Assembly: GCF_001308875.1 (NCBI RefSeq)
Contig: NZ_KQ465106.1
Span: forward strand, 62,001-126,000
Length of the DNA: 64,000 nucleotides
Origin: Lysinibacillus sp. ZYM-1
GTDB lineage: Bacteria; Bacillota; Bacilli; Bacillales_A; Planococcaceae
Direction of reading: 5' to 3'
Positions 37,471 through 47,392 of this stretch are shown in pieces; position 1 is the first letter of the stretch; each line of letters starts with the position of its first letter. The notes under the pieces are model-generated. The model saw only the letters and a program-made list of their open reading frames with translations. It was not told where the DNA came from and made no database searches. The position numbers were made by a program, and so were the translations under genes.

Positions 37471-38081
37471 CAAAAGTTAAAATTTGTGGATTACAAGAAC
37501 AAGAACATGTCAAAACAGCTATTCATGCTGGTGCGGATGCTATTGGCTTTGTATTTGCACCAAGTAAACGTCGTGTATCCATTGAGCAAGCCCAACTGTT
37601 AGCGAAGCAAGTACCACAAGGTGTTTTGAAAATAGGTGTCTTTGTCAATCCAACACCAGCTGAATTACAGGAAGCGGTAGAACGAGTGCCTTTAGACTAT
37701 GTGCAATACCACGGGGAGGAAACAGCAGCATTTATTAAAGATCAAGGTTATCCAGCTATTAAAGCATTGTCTGTACGTACAAAAGAGGATGTGCAAGCTG
37801 CTACTAATTATCAGGTGGACTACTATTTATTTGATGCCCCTGGAACTGATTTTAAAGGTGGTAGTGGTCAAACTTTTGATTGGACTCTTCTCGATGAAGT
37901 GGGAATTCCGCGGGAAAGATTAATACTAGCTGGTGGACTCAAGATGGACAATATTGAAGGCGCCATTACAAATGTAGCCCCTTACATGGTAGATGTGTCA
38001 AGCGGTGTAGAAACAGATGGCATCAAGGATCATAAAAAAATACGCACATTTTTACAAACGGCAAAGAGGGGGCATATATAA
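37467..38081 (+). CDS. trpF: Phosphoribosylanthranilate isomerase
   Basis: Isomerises phosphoribosylanthranilate (Amadori rearrangement) in the third step of tryptophan synthesis. It has 204 residues with the barrel motifs [11 protein letters not shown] (catalytic Cys at residue 7), [33 protein letters not shown] and [14 protein letters not shown]. The stop codon shares one base with the trpB ATG. Confidence 0.97.
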   Translation: MTKVKICGLQEQEHVKTAIHAGADAIGFVFAPSKRRVSIEQAQLLAKQVPQGVLKIGVFVNPTPAELQEAVERVPLDYVQYHGEETAAFIKDQGYPAIKALSVRTKEDVQAATNYQVDYYLFDAPGTDFKGGSGQTFDWTLLDEVGIPRERLILAGGLKMDNIEGAITNVAPYMVDVSSGVETDGIKDHKKIRTFLQTAKRGHI

Positions 38082-39292
38082 TGACATTTTCGATCGCAAA
38101 TAGTGTACCAACAAAAGAAGGACGATTCGGTCAATTTGGCGGACAGTTCGTACCAGAAACATTAATGACTGCCTTGCTAGAATTAGAAACTGCCTACGAG
38201 GAGGCAGTAAAAGATTCAGTGTTTACAGAGGAGCTGTCCTATTATTTGCAGGATTATGTTGGACGTGAAACCCCGCTCTATTACGCAGAAAATTTAACGA
38301 AGAAGCTTGGAGGAGCCAAAATCTATTTAAAGCGCGAAGACTTAAATCATACAGGTGCACATAAAATTAATAACGCGATTGGCCAAGCGCTTCTTGCCAA
38401 ACGCATGGGTAAAAGGAAGATTGTTGCCGAGACAGGTGCCGGGCAGCATGGTGTAGCAACGGCTACCGCATGTGCATTGTTAAACCTGGACTGTGTTGTA
38501 TTTATGGGCGCAGAAGATATCAAACGTCAGCAGTTAAATGTTTTTCGTATGGAATTACTTGGCACGAAGGTCCAATCGGTGGAAAGTGGTTCACAAACAT
38601 TAAAAGATGCTGTGAATGCTGCTTTGCGCTATTGGGTGGCAAATGTGGAGGATACGCATTATATTTTAGGCTCTGCCTTAGGCCCTCATCCATTTCCTAG
38701 AATCGTTCGAGACTTTCAGCGTGTTATCGGGGTAGAAACGAGAAAGCAAATTGTGCAAAAGGAAGGTCGTTTACCAGATGCAGTTGTTGCTTGTATTGGC
38801 GGCGGCAGTAACGCGATCGGTATGTTTCATCCGTTCGTTGATGATGAATCAGTTGCCTTATACGGTGTAGAGGCAGCAGGGAGTGGTCTTGAAACTGGGA
38901 AGCATGCAGCCGCAATTGCAGGTGGACAATTGGGCGTATTGCATGGTGCCTACATGTATTTATTACAGGATGAAAACGGCTTTGTCCAAGAAGCTCACTC
39001 TATTTCAGCTGGGTTAGACTATCCGGGGAAAGGACCAGAGCTTTGTTATTTACATGATATTGGTCGAGCACAATTTGATTCCATCACAGATGCTGAAGCA
39101 TTAGAAGGCTTACAATTATTAAGTCGAACAGAGGGTATACTTCCAGCGCTTGAAAGTTCCCATGCTATAGCTTATACAGCAAAGCTTGCTAAAACAATGC
39201 CGAGTGACAACGTTATTGTTGTGTGCTTATCAGGTCGAGGTGATAAAGACGTACACACAGTTCGTGCAGTACTAGGAGGGGAAATTAAATGA
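38081..39292 (+). CDS. trpB: Tryptophan synthase beta chain
   Basis: Pyridoxal-phosphate enzyme that joins indole and serine. It has 403 residues. The cofactor lysine is in [22 protein letters not shown], the phosphate-binding glycine loop is GGGSNAIG, and the start [16 protein letters not shown] is typical. It is the short, TrpA-dependent TrpB1 type. AGAGGGGG precedes the ATG. It overlaps trpA by four bases, in keeping with the tight alpha2-beta2 complex. Confidence 0.98.
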   Translation: MTFSIANSVPTKEGRFGQFGGQFVPETLMTALLELETAYEEAVKDSVFTEELSYYLQDYVGRETPLYYAENLTKKLGGAKIYLKREDLNHTGAHKINNAIGQALLAKRMGKRKIVAETGAGQHGVATATACALLNLDCVVFMGAEDIKRQQLNVFRMELLGTKVQSVESGSQTLKDAVNAALRYWVANVEDTHYILGSALGPHPFPRIVRDFQRVIGVETRKQIVQKEGRLPDAVVACIGGGSNAIGMFHPFVDDESVALYGVEAAGSGLETGKHAAAIAGGQLGVLHGAYMYLLQDENGFVQEAHSISAGLDYPGKGPELCYLHDIGRAQFDSITDAEALEGLQLLSRTEGILPALESSHAIAYTAKLAKTMPSDNVIVVCLSGRGDKDVHTVRAVLGGEIK

Positions 39293-40080
39293 TGACTTTA
39301 CAACAAGCGATTGGCCAGGAAAAGATTGCTGGACATAAAGCTTTTATACCGTATATCATGGCGGGTGATGGAGGACTAGAAACGATCAAGCCAACGATCT
39401 TAACACTACAGCAACTAGGTGTGACAGCTATTGAAGTAGGTATTCCGTTTACAGATCCTGTTGCAGATGGTCCAACAATTGAACGGGCTGGGGAACGTGC
39501 GTTGGCAGCTGGTGTAACGTTGAAGAAAGTGTTACAAGCTCTCGCTTCGTTTAGAGATGAAATAACGGTACCTTTAGTGGTAATGACTTATTTTAATCCT
39601 GTATTAGCTTATGGATTAGATGCTTTTGCTCAAGCTTGTGTAGCTGGAGGCGTGAAGGGAATAATCGTACCAGATGTGCCGTTAGAGGAAAGTAAGATTT
39701 TACGGGAGGCCTTAAATCCATACAACATTGATGTTGTCCAACTTGTATCTTTAACAAGTCCTCCTGAGCGTATTGCACGAATTGCTACTGCAAGCCAAGG
39801 ATTTGTTTATGCAGTGACTGTTAACGGAATTACAGGCGAACGGACTAATTTTGCTACTAATTTAGAACATCATTTTGCACGCTTGTGTCAGGTTAGTCCA
39901 ATTCCAGTTATGGCAGGCTTCGGCATTTCGACACCTGAGCAAGTGAAAAGGATGGGGGAATTGGGAGATGGGGTCATTGTCGGAAGTGCCATCGTTACGG
40001 CCTTGCATGAAGGTGAGATGGCAAGAGTTGAAGCACTAATAGAAGCTTCGAAAGGCGTGTACGCGAAGTCTACTCTATAA
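39289..40080 (+). CDS. trpA: Tryptophan synthase alpha chain
   Basis: Cleaves indoleglycerol phosphate and channels indole to TrpB. It has 263 residues. Conserved catalytic regions: [38 protein letters not shown] (catalytic Asp and neighbours), [10 protein letters not shown] and [10 protein letters not shown]. It is the last gene of the operon; its stop codon lies within a strong terminator. Confidence 0.97.
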   Translation: MMTLQQAIGQEKIAGHKAFIPYIMAGDGGLETIKPTILTLQQLGVTAIEVGIPFTDPVADGPTIERAGERALAAGVTLKKVLQALASFRDEITVPLVVMTYFNPVLAYGLDAFAQACVAGGVKGIIVPDVPLEESKILREALNPYNIDVVQLVSLTSPPERIARIATASQGFVYAVTVNGITGERTNFATNLEHHFARLCQVSPIPVMAGFGISTPEQVKRMGELGDGVIVGSAIVTALHEGEMARVEALIEASKGVYAKSTL

Positions 40081-40096
40081 AAGAGTAGACTTTTTT
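40066..40096 (+). terminator. Intrinsic terminator of the trp operon
   Basis: AAGTCTACTCT (40066-40076) pairs with AGAGTAGACTT (40082-40092), followed by Ts. The trpA stop is in the loop. Confidence 0.92.
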
Positions 40097-40247
40097 GCTG
40101 TGAGAAGGATAGAATGCTGAAATTGACGGATAGATAAGGAAAAGTGACGGGTAGCTATTTCAAATCGATGGATAAAACTATCAATCTAACGGATAGTGCG
40201 TATCCTACAGAATTTCGGTATAATAGCTTTCGTAAGGAAGTGAGAAG

Positions 40248-42569
40248 ATGATTCTATCGAAAAAAAGATGGCAAGTGGAGCGACCAGACATAAAACTTGT
40301 ACAAGCATTACAAAATGACTTACAACTTTCTGCGATTGCAGCAAAAATTTTAGCAGCACGGGGCTGTGAAACAACAGCTGATGCAGAAAGCTTATTAAAT
40401 ATGACAGAAGCGAATGTTCATGACCCATTTCTTATGCATGGTATGGCAGAAGCGGTGGCACGAATTGAGCAGGCATTAGATAATGGAGAGAAAATTTTAG
40501 TCTACGGTGATTATGATGCTGATGGTGTAACAAGCACGACCGTTATGCTAAATGTCTTACTGGATCTTGGTGCTGATGTATCGTTTAAAATTCCAAATCG
40601 ATTTATTCATGGCTATGGGCCACACGAGGCTCTATTTCGTGAAGCTTATGATGAAGGTGTGCAGTTAATTATTACAGTAGATAATGGGATATCAGGTATT
40701 GAACCTATTCGTGTGGCGAAGGAACTTGGCTTAGATGTCATCGTGACCGATCACCATGAACCAGGTGAGGAACTACCACCGGCTGATATCATATTACACC
40801 CACGTTTACCAGAGGGGCATTATCCTTTTGGGGAGCTTGCTGGTGTAGGTGTAGCCTTTAAGCTTGCACACGCTCTATATGGAGAACTGCCAACTCATTT
40901 AATAGAATATGTAGCGATTGGAACGGTAGCCGATTTAGTGCCGTTAGTGGATGAAAATCGTTACCTCGTTAAACGAGGCATAGAGGAAATGCGTCTTTCC
41001 CTAAGTCCGTGGGTACAAGCCATGTGCGACATTGCGAGTACAGAGCAGGCAAAAATTAATGAAGAAACAATTGGATTTTATTTTGGTCCTCGCTTAAATG
41101 CAGTTGGTCGACTCGGCGAAGCATCTCCTGGAGTTGATTTATTGATGGCTGAGGATAATGCAAAGGCAACAGCATTGGCTAAACAGCTAAATGCCTGCAA
41201 TACAGAGCGCAAGGATATTGTGAAGAGTATTACAGATGAAGCCATTGCTTTAATTGAAGCAGATAAGAAAATTAGTGATTCTTTAGTTCTTGTTGTAGCA
41301 GGGGAAGGATGGAATGCAGGGGTTGTGGGGATCGTTGCTTCACGTCTTGTTGAGCAATACTATCGTCCAACAATTGTCCTTTCACTTGACCCTGATAAAG
41401 GTACAGCAAAAGGCTCTGCACGAAGTATTGAAGGCTTCCATTTATATAACGAACTGGCCAAAAACCGGGATATTTTACCTCACTTTGGGGGGCATCCTAT
41501 GGCAGCAGGCATGACTTTATCCATCGAACATGTGGATGAACTACGATCACGCTTGGATGCACAGGCAAGAGCATGTTTAACAGAAGAACATTTAACACCA
41601 GTAGTTCACATTGATATTCCGCTAAGTATAGATGAAATTTCAGCGGATGCTATTGAAGAAGTCTCAACGCTCGGACCGTTTGGCACAGATTTTCCAAAGC
41701 CTATTTATGTGCTTGAGGATGTTGAAATTTCCTCTATGCGAAAAATTGGAGCGGCTGAGAACCATATAAAAATGGAATTAACGAACGGCTATGACAAATT
41801 GGATAGTGTCGGTTTTCATAAAGGACATTTACATGATGAATTAACCTATGGTATAAAAGTATCTTTTATTGGTGATTTGCAAATTAACGAGTGGCAAGGT
41901 CGTAAAAAAGCTCAATTTATGATTGAAGATGTTCAAACAACAGAATGGCAGCTTTTTGATATCCGTGGTATCCGTCAAACAGCTCGCTGGCTGAATACTG
42001 TACCAAAGGAAAAGGCGATATTTATAGCCTTTCGTCCAGCAACGATGACCTATTATCAAACATTGATTGATGTTCCTATTACAGTAGTTGACCCTACTCT
42101 TTCAAACATCGGACAAAGTGATTATATCGTGCTCTTAGATTTGCCACAAAATATGCAAAGACTAGAAGCGGTTTTACAGAAAACGAGCCCTTCTCGCATT
42201 TATGCGCACTTTTATATGCCTGATTCACAATATTTTAATGTTTTACCTACGCGAGAGCAATTTTCTTGGTATTATAAATTTTTGAAAAATCGACCAGCAT
42301 TTCCGCTTGATATGCATTTAGCAGACCTAGCCAAGCATACTGGATGGCCATTAGATACATTAAAATTTATGACACAGGTGTTTTTTGAGCTTGATTTTGT
42401 TAAAATGGAGGGTGGACTGACGACTGTCAACGCGAATGCCCCAAAACAAGCATTAACGGAGGCACCGTCTTACAAACAACGTTCAGAACAGATTGAGATG
42501 GAGCAAATGCTTGTCTATGCCCCTTATATAGAATTAAAACAATGGTTTGATGAACGAATACATGACTAG
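40248..42569 (+). CDS. recJ: Single-stranded-DNA-specific exonuclease RecJ
   Basis: 5'-3' exonuclease of recombination and mismatch repair. It has 773 residues. DHH-family motifs: VYGDYDADGVTSTTVML, TVDNGISG and VTDHHEPGEE. The DHHA1 domain has GGHPMAAGMTL. An OB-fold and an extra C-terminal domain of about 200 residues, as in Bacillus RecJ, complete it. AAGGAAGTGAG precedes ATG 40248 and TATAAT at 40219-40224 is a likely -10. In B. subtilis recJ follows secDF directly; here the receptor gene and trp operon stand between them. Confidence 0.95.
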   Translation: MILSKKRWQVERPDIKLVQALQNDLQLSAIAAKILAARGCETTADAESLLNMTEANVHDPFLMHGMAEAVARIEQALDNGEKILVYGDYDADGVTSTTVMLNVLLDLGADVSFKIPNRFIHGYGPHEALFREAYDEGVQLIITVDNGISGIEPIRVAKELGLDVIVTDHHEPGEELPPADIILHPRLPEGHYPFGELAGVGVAFKLAHALYGELPTHLIEYVAIGTVADLVPLVDENRYLVKRGIEEMRLSLSPWVQAMCDIASTEQAKINEETIGFYFGPRLNAVGRLGEASPGVDLLMAEDNAKATALAKQLNACNTERKDIVKSITDEAIALIEADKKISDSLVLVVAGEGWNAGVVGIVASRLVEQYYRPTIVLSLDPDKGTAKGSARSIEGFHLYNELAKNRDILPHFGGHPMAAGMTLSIEHVDELRSRLDAQARACLTEEHLTPVVHIDIPLSIDEISADAIEEVSTLGPFGTDFPKPIYVLEDVEISSMRKIGAAENHIKMELTNGYDKLDSVGFHKGHLHDELTYGIKVSFIGDLQINEWQGRKKAQFMIEDVQTTEWQLFDIRGIRQTARWLNTVPKEKAIFIAFRPATMTYYQTLIDVPITVVDPTLSNIGQSDYIVLLDLPQNMQRLEAVLQKTSPSRIYAHFYMPDSQYFNVLPTREQFSWYYKFLKNRPAFPLDMHLADLAKHTGWPLDTLKFMTQVFFELDFVKMEGGLTTVNANAPKQALTEAPSYKQRSEQIEMEQMLVYAPYIELKQWFDERIHD

Positions 42570-42600
42570 ACGATAAACGTTTCGTAGGAGGAGCAATAAC

Positions 42601-43113
42601 ATGGATTTAAAGCAATACGTTACAACGGTTGAAGACTGGCCGAAAGAGGGTATTACATTCAGAGATATTACTACAATTATGGATCATGGACCTGCATACA
42701 AATATGCAACAGATCAAATTGTAGAATATGCAAAAGAATTGGGTGCAGAAATTATAGTGGGTCCTGAAGCTCGTGGTTTTATTATTGGATGCCCAGTTGC
42801 CTATGCCCTTGAAATCGGCTTTGCCCCTGTCCGCAAACCAGGAAAATTACCACGCGAGGTTATTAGTGCAGACTATGGTCTTGAATATGGCAAAGATACA
42901 TTAACAATGCATAATGATGCGATTAAGCCTGGCCAAAAAGTATTAATCTGCGATGATTTACTAGCAACTGGCGGTACGGTAGAAGCCACTGTTCGTCTAG
43001 TGGAACAATTAGGCGGCCAGGTAGTAGGTTGTGCCTTCCTTATTGAACTTTTAGAATTAAATGGTCGTGCAAAGCTTGGCGACTTAAATATTAAAACACT
43101 TATTCAATATTAA
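42601..43113 (+). CDS. apt: Adenine phosphoribosyltransferase
   Basis: Purine salvage enzyme making AMP from adenine and PRPP. It has 170 residues, as in B. subtilis. The PRPP-binding motif is [13 protein letters not shown], with [17 protein letters not shown] and [11 protein letters not shown] also typical. TAGGAGGAGC precedes ATG 42601, 31 bases after recJ, so it is probably cotranscribed with it. In B. subtilis relA follows; here about 4 kb of other genes lie between. Confidence 0.97.
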   Translation: MDLKQYVTTVEDWPKEGITFRDITTIMDHGPAYKYATDQIVEYAKELGAEIIVGPEARGFIIGCPVAYALEIGFAPVRKPGKLPREVISADYGLEYGKDTLTMHNDAIKPGQKVLICDDLLATGGTVEATVRLVEQLGGQVVGCAFLIELLELNGRAKLGDLNIKTLIQY

Positions 43114-43121
43114 GAGCATTG

Positions 43122-43152
43122 AAAAAAGCGCCCATTGTAGTGGCGCTTTTTT
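43122..43152. terminator. Bidirectional terminator between apt and marR
   Basis: AAAAAAGCGCC pairs with GGCGCTTTTTTT around CATTGTAGT, T-rich on both strands, between two convergent genes. Confidence 0.9.
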
Positions 43153-43610
43153 TATTCTTCCTCGTAGGATTGAATGATTTTTTGCATTGTTCGCAAAGTA
43201 TCGTAGAAATCGGCATATTTTTCGACACCGATATCATCAATAATTCGATCTTGAATCGTTTGCCATATAGGGGCAGCTTCATGTAACTTTTCTAGCCCTT
43301 TATCTGTGAGTGTAATGATTTTAGAGCGAGCGTCATGCGCATCACGCTTTAATTCTACATAGCCATATTGCTTTAATAGATTGATATTACGTGTCACTGT
43401 GGTTTGATCGAGCAACAAAATTTCACCTAAACGGCTAATCGACACAGCTTGCTGAAGGTCGATGTGGGCAAGCATAGAATATTGAGTCACTTTTAATCCT
43501 GTAGGTTGAAGTAACTTATCATATAATTGCGTCACTACTCTTGTTTTTTTTCGAAGATTTGCACAAACACATATTTGTGTATAATCGATATTATTAAGTT
43601 GATTCTTCAT
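43152..43610 (-). CDS. MarR-family transcriptional regulator
   Basis: A 152-residue winged-helix dimer. DNA-binding helices lie at about residues 55-95 (SISRLGEILLLDQTTVTRNINLLKQYGYVELKRDAHDARSKIITLT in family blocks), with helical dimerisation ends. It is divergent from an MFS transporter gene. The shared gap has two inverted copies of a palindrome that are its probable operators. N-terminal cysteines (YTQICVCANLRKKTR) could be redox or metal sensors, which is speculation. AAAGGAGTACTGACC precedes the ATG. Confidence 0.9.
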   Translation of the reverse strand: MKNQLNNIDYTQICVCANLRKKTRVVTQLYDKLLQPTGLKVTQYSMLAHIDLQQAVSISRLGEILLLDQTTVTRNINLLKQYGYVELKRDAHDARSKIITLTDKGLEKLHEAAPIWQTIQDRIIDDIGVEKYADFYDTLRTMQKIIQSYEEE

Positions 43611-43676
43611 GGTCAGTACTCCTTTAACGGGATTCTACTAATTGTAAGTATACACCTAAGGGCTAGAAATTACTTC

Positions 43677-43706
43677 TTGACAGCTTTATAATTTAATGGT
43701 TATTAT
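43677..43706 (+). promoter_or_regulatory. Promoter of the MFS transporter gene
   Basis: TTGACA (43677-43682) and TATTAT (43701-43706) with 18 bases between. The predicted start of transcription falls at the first operator palindrome. Confidence 0.7.
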
Positions 43707-43712
43707 CACTAT

Positions 43713-43766
43713 ACATGTATATACATATAAATGAGCGAATATACTCTGATATATGTATATACATGT
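43713..43766. promoter_or_regulatory. Paired MarR-type operators
   Basis: The perfect palindrome ATGTATATACAT occurs at 43715-43726 and 43753-43764. The 16-base contexts (ACATGTATATACATAT and ATATGTATATACATGT) are exact reverse complements of each other. Centres are 38 bases apart. The first covers the predicted transcription start of the MFS gene, as expected for a repressor site. Confidence 0.7.
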
Positions 43767-43803
43767 TTTATGGGAGAGTCTTACAAGAAATGTAGGTGGT
43801 AAA

Positions 43804-45063
43804 ATGAAGCGTATTCATTACAGTTGGTTTATTTTAGTAGTCACATTTTTCTCCATTATAGTAGCAGGAATTACTATGTCATCATCTGGTGTTTTTATTG
43901 ATCCTCTAGAAACGGAATTTCAATGGGATCGATCGATGATTGCACTAGCATTTGCTATAAGTTTATTTTTATATGGAATTTCTGGACCATTCATGGCAGC
44001 TTTGCTTGAAGTCATTGGTTTAAAGAAGATGATGATTAGTGCAATGGCTACTTTAGTGTTTGGGATGTCTTTAACATTTTTCATGAGTCAATCATGGCAG
44101 TTAATCATTATTTGGGGAGGTATCATTGGCCTTGGAGCTAGCCTCTTTTTAACGGTGCTCAGTCCTTATGTAGCCAATCATTGGTTTGTAAAAAGGAGAG
44201 GATTAGCGGTTGGTATTCTAACGGCTAGTACGGCCACAGGTCAACTCATTTTACTGCCAGTTCTAGCTATTATCATTGACCACTATTCTTGGAGATGGGC
44301 AATCGGTTTGATTCTTCTTCTGAGTATAATTATGTTGGTATTAATTTCTATTTTTATAAAAAATAAGCCTCGGGATTTGGGATTAACACCTTATGGACAA
44401 GAAGTGATGGTTGAAAATCAGCAAGTGCAGCTGAAGAAAAATCCAATTAGTATTGCCTTCAATGGCTTATTAGAGGCGGTAAAGGTCAAAACATTTTGGC
44501 TATTAGCAGGGAGCTTTTTTATTTGTGGTCTTTCAACGAGTGGATTAATTGGTACTCATTTCGTCTCTTACTGTATTAGCTTTGGTATACCTTTAGTAAC
44601 TGCTGCGTCGCTCCTCTCTTTTATGGGTGTGTTTAATTTACTAGGTACTACTGCATCTGGCTGGCTATCAGATCGTTTTGATAATCGTTGGTTATTATTC
44701 TGGTATTACTTGCTAAGAGGAGCATCTCTTTTACTACTCCCTTATGCATTGGCACAAGGTTCCTTTGTTTTAATGACTATTTTTTCCGTCTTTTATGGAC
44801 TGGATTGGATTGCTACAGTGCCACCAACAATCAGTATCACTCGACAAATTTTCGGTGTGCAAAAAAGCAGTATTATTTATGGATGGATATTTGCCTCTCA
44901 TCAAGCGGGAGCGGCAGTTGCTGCGTATGGAGGCGGTTTGATTTATAAATATTTCAATTCTTATACATGGGCTTTTTTCCTTGCAGGAATGTTTTGTGCA
45001 TTGGCCAGTTTATTCGTTATCATTGTCAAAAAACAAACTTCTCAGGAAGCACAAGCAAACTAA
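43804..45063 (+). CDS. MFS transporter
   Basis: A 419-residue major facilitator with 12 predicted membrane segments in two halves and a central cytoplasmic loop near residues 200-230. It resembles the monocarboxylate/oxalate-formate and CynX-like group (FIDPLETEFQWDRSMIALAFAIS, NHWFVKRRGLAVGILTAS, GWLSDRFDNR). The substrate cannot be read from the sequence. The divergent MarR gene and operators suggest induction by the transported compound or a related one, possibly export of a toxic molecule. TAGGTGG precedes ATG 43804; the frame from 43753 begins in the operator and is rejected. Confidence 0.87.
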   Translation: MKRIHYSWFILVVTFFSIIVAGITMSSSGVFIDPLETEFQWDRSMIALAFAISLFLYGISGPFMAALLEVIGLKKMMISAMATLVFGMSLTFFMSQSWQLIIIWGGIIGLGASLFLTVLSPYVANHWFVKRRGLAVGILTASTATGQLILLPVLAIIIDHYSWRWAIGLILLLSIIMLVLISIFIKNKPRDLGLTPYGQEVMVENQQVQLKKNPISIAFNGLLEAVKVKTFWLLAGSFFICGLSTSGLIGTHFVSYCISFGIPLVTAASLLSFMGVFNLLGTTASGWLSDRFDNRWLLFWYYLLRGASLLLLPYALAQGSFVLMTIFSVFYGLDWIATVPPTISITRQIFGVQKSSIIYGWIFASHQAGAAVAAYGGGLIYKYFNSYTWAFFLAGMFCALASLFVIIVKKQTSQEAQAN

Positions 45064-45068
45064 TCATG

Positions 45069-45106
45069 AAAAGTTGAACCTCGATATGACGGGGTTCAAC
45101 TTTTTT
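45069..45106 (+). terminator. Intrinsic terminator of the MFS gene
   Basis: AAAAGTTGAACC pairs with GGTTCAACTTTT, followed by Ts. Confidence 0.9.
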
Positions 45107-45119
45107 ATTGAATTTTATT

Positions 45120-45154
45120 TTGACAGAATACAAACAAAAGTTTATAATGTAAAC
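45120..45154 (+). promoter_or_regulatory. Consensus promoter of psuK-psuG with overlapping palindrome
   Basis: TTGACA (45120-45125) and TATAAT (45143-45148) with 17 bases between them match the sigma-A consensus exactly. The -10 lies in GTTTATAATGTAAAC (45140-45154), with half-sites GTTTA/TAAAC, a possible operator. Confidence 0.8.
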
Positions 45155-45176
45155 AAATATAATAAAAGGTGATGCT

Positions 45177-46268
45177 ATGAATGAAAGAGAACAGGCGGTG
45201 CTAGCTTTAATTCGCCAAAATCCGTTTATGTCTCAGCAAGAAATGGCAGATGCAATGAATCTGTCTCGACCAGTGCTTGCTAATTTAGTGTCTAGTTTGA
45301 CGAAGGAAGGAAAAATTGTCGGTCGTGCTTATATTTTACCCGAAGAAAATGAAATTATTTGCATCGGTGGAGCTAATCTAGACCGAAAATTCCATGTGAA
45401 GGGCAATGTTCAATTAGGAACATCTAACCCTGCTAGTTCTTCCTTTAGTGTAGGTGGTGTTGGTCGAAACATTGCTGAAAACTTAGGCCGATTAAACCAT
45501 CAAGTGACGTTGCTTACAACGGCTGGTAAAGATGCTGATTGGCAAGTGATCCAAGATGTTTCAGAATCCTTTATGAATCTGCGATATGTGGAGCAGTTAC
45601 CAGGAGCTTCAACTGGCTCCTATACGGCCATTATGGATGAACAAGGAGAGCTAGCTTTAGCTGTAGCCAATATGGAGGTATATGACCTACTATTGCCTAG
45701 CTTGTTAAAAAAGCATGAAACAATGCTCGTGAATGCTGGCTGCTTTATTTTGGATTTAAATTGCCCTAAAGAAACAGTGGCTTATCTACAGCAAGTAGCA
45801 ATTGCTCGTGATATTCCACTTGTCATTGTGCCAGTATCTTCGCCGAAAATGAATCGACTACCTGAAACATTACAAGGCGTAACATGGTTTATTTGTAACA
45901 CAGATGAGGCAGAAACAATTGTTGGGCATAAAATTGAAAACGCTGTCCATTATGAAAAAGCATTACAACAGCTCCTAGAATTAGGTGCTGAGCATGTGAT
46001 TATCACAGCTGGCAGTAAGGGTGTATATGCAGCTTCGAGTACGATTGCACCTAGTCATTTTACTGCCAAAGTGATTGACAAAATTGAAGATGTTACAGGT
46101 GCTGGAGATGCCTTTGTCAGCGCTGTAATTCATGGCTGGTTGACAGGGCAATCCTTTGCAACATGTGTTGATGCAGGGTTAACCAATGCTAAAAATACAT
46201 TGGCATCTCCTTATACAGTTAGACCTGAATTATCAGTAGAAATGTTAAAAAGTGAAATGGAGGAATAA
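45177..46268 (+). CDS. psuK: Pseudouridine kinase with N-terminal winged helix
   Basis: PfkB-family kinase expected to make pseudouridine 5'-phosphate for the next gene product. It has 363 residues: an N-terminal helix-turn-helix (about 5-55, [24 protein letters not shown]) and the PfkB domain ([30 protein letters not shown], and the ATP/catalytic motif [16 protein letters not shown]). Winged-helix–PfkB fusions of this kind are common next to psuG. The HTH may control its own promoter, which carries a palindrome. It overlaps the psuG ribosome binding site. Confidence 0.88.
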   Translation: MNEREQAVLALIRQNPFMSQQEMADAMNLSRPVLANLVSSLTKEGKIVGRAYILPEENEIICIGGANLDRKFHVKGNVQLGTSNPASSSFSVGGVGRNIAENLGRLNHQVTLLTTAGKDADWQVIQDVSESFMNLRYVEQLPGASTGSYTAIMDEQGELALAVANMEVYDLLLPSLLKKHETMLVNAGCFILDLNCPKETVAYLQQVAIARDIPLVIVPVSSPKMNRLPETLQGVTWFICNTDEAETIVGHKIENAVHYEKALQQLLELGAEHVIITAGSKGVYAASSTIAPSHFTAKVIDKIEDVTGAGDAFVSAVIHGWLTGQSFATCVDAGLTNAKNTLASPYTVRPELSVEMLKSEMEE

Positions 46269-46272
46269 TAAC

Positions 46273-47187
46273 ATGAAAGAATTCATCGTATTATCAGAAG
46301 AAGTAAAAGAAGGACAAGCAAAAGGTCTACCAATCGTTGCTTTAGAATCAACTATTATTTCACACGGTATGCCATACCCACAAAACGTGCAAACTGCACG
46401 TGAGGTAGAGCAAATTATTCGCGATAATGGTGCTGTACCTGCAACAATTGCATTAATTGATGGAAAAATTAAAATTGGTTTATCAGATGAAGAGCTTGAA
46501 ATGTTCGGTAATGCAAAAGGTGTTGCTAAAGCTTCACGCCGTGACCTAGGTTACTTACTTGCTACGAAAAAACTAGGTGCTACAACAGTTGCTGCTACTA
46601 TGATCTCTGCAGAACTTGCAGGAATTGAAATCTTTGTTACAGGTGGTATTGGTGGTGTTCACCGCGGTGCTGAAACAACAATGGATATCTCTGCTGACTT
46701 AGAAGAATTAGCACAAACAAATGTTGCTGTTATCTGTGCGGGTGCAAAATCTATTTTAGATATCGGACTTACACTAGAATACCTTGAAACAAAAGGTGTG
46801 CCAGTAGTTGGCTATGGTACGGATGAACTACCAGCATTCTACACACGTCAAAGTGGTTTTGATGTAAACTTCCAGCTTGATACACCAGAGGAAATTGCAG
46901 AAATGCTAAGTGCGAAATGGAAATTAGGCTTAAAAGGTGGCGCTGTTATTGCTAATCCAATTCCAGAAGCTGAAGCATTAGAACATGCGTTTATTACAAA
47001 TATTATTGAAAAAGCTTTAGTAGAGGCTGAAGAGAATGGTATTCAAGGTAAAAATGTGACACCATTCTTACTAGGAAAAGTAAAAGAACTAACAGAAGGT
47101 AAAAGCCTTGATGCGAACATTGCATTAGTGAAAAACAATGCAGTGATTGGCGCGAAAATTGCTGTAGCTTTCAATCAATTACATTAA
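46273..47187 (+). CDS. psuG: Pseudouridine-5'-phosphate glycosidase
   Basis: Splits pseudouridine 5'-phosphate reversibly to uracil and ribose 5-phosphate, so modified RNA turnover products can be reused. It has 304 residues (YeiN/IndA family). Conserved blocks: [32 protein letters not shown], the lysine-containing [21 protein letters not shown] with the metal-site region, and [24 protein letters not shown] precedes ATG 46273, five bases after psuK. Codon choice is more biased than in psuK. Confidence 0.95.
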   Translation: MKEFIVLSEEVKEGQAKGLPIVALESTIISHGMPYPQNVQTAREVEQIIRDNGAVPATIALIDGKIKIGLSDEELEMFGNAKGVAKASRRDLGYLLATKKLGATTVAATMISAELAGIEIFVTGGIGGVHRGAETTMDISADLEELAQTNVAVICAGAKSILDIGLTLEYLETKGVPVVGYGTDELPAFYTRQSGFDVNFQLDTPEEIAEMLSAKWKLGLKGGAVIANPIPEAEALEHAFITNIIEKALVEAEENGIQGKNVTPFLLGKVKELTEGKSLDANIALVKNNAVIGAKIAVAFNQLH

Positions 47188-47204
47188 TTCCTTTGTCGAA
47201 ACAA

Positions 47205-47243
47205 AGACTCTTTGTGACATAACGTCGCAGAGGGTCTTTTTCA
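47205..47243 (+). terminator. Intrinsic terminator of psuK-psuG
   Basis: AAAGACTCTTTGTGAC pairs with GTCGCAGAGGGTCTTT with a few mismatches and wobble pairs, then Ts. Confidence 0.8.
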
Positions 47244-47392
47244 TTAAAAAGAAGAATATTTTTTCCATTTATTAAACTGTTCACGAGATTAACTAAACTA
47301 AATGACACAGTCTCTTTACAATAGGCTACAAAATTTTATACAATTAAGTTTATATCTAATCTGAAAAATTTGACGAGCAAGGTGGACATGTT

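Noticed and set aside
43753-43803. Upstream start for the MFS transporter
   Set aside because: It begins inside an operator palindrome; ATG 43804 has a ribosome binding site and starts with a normal MFS N-terminus.
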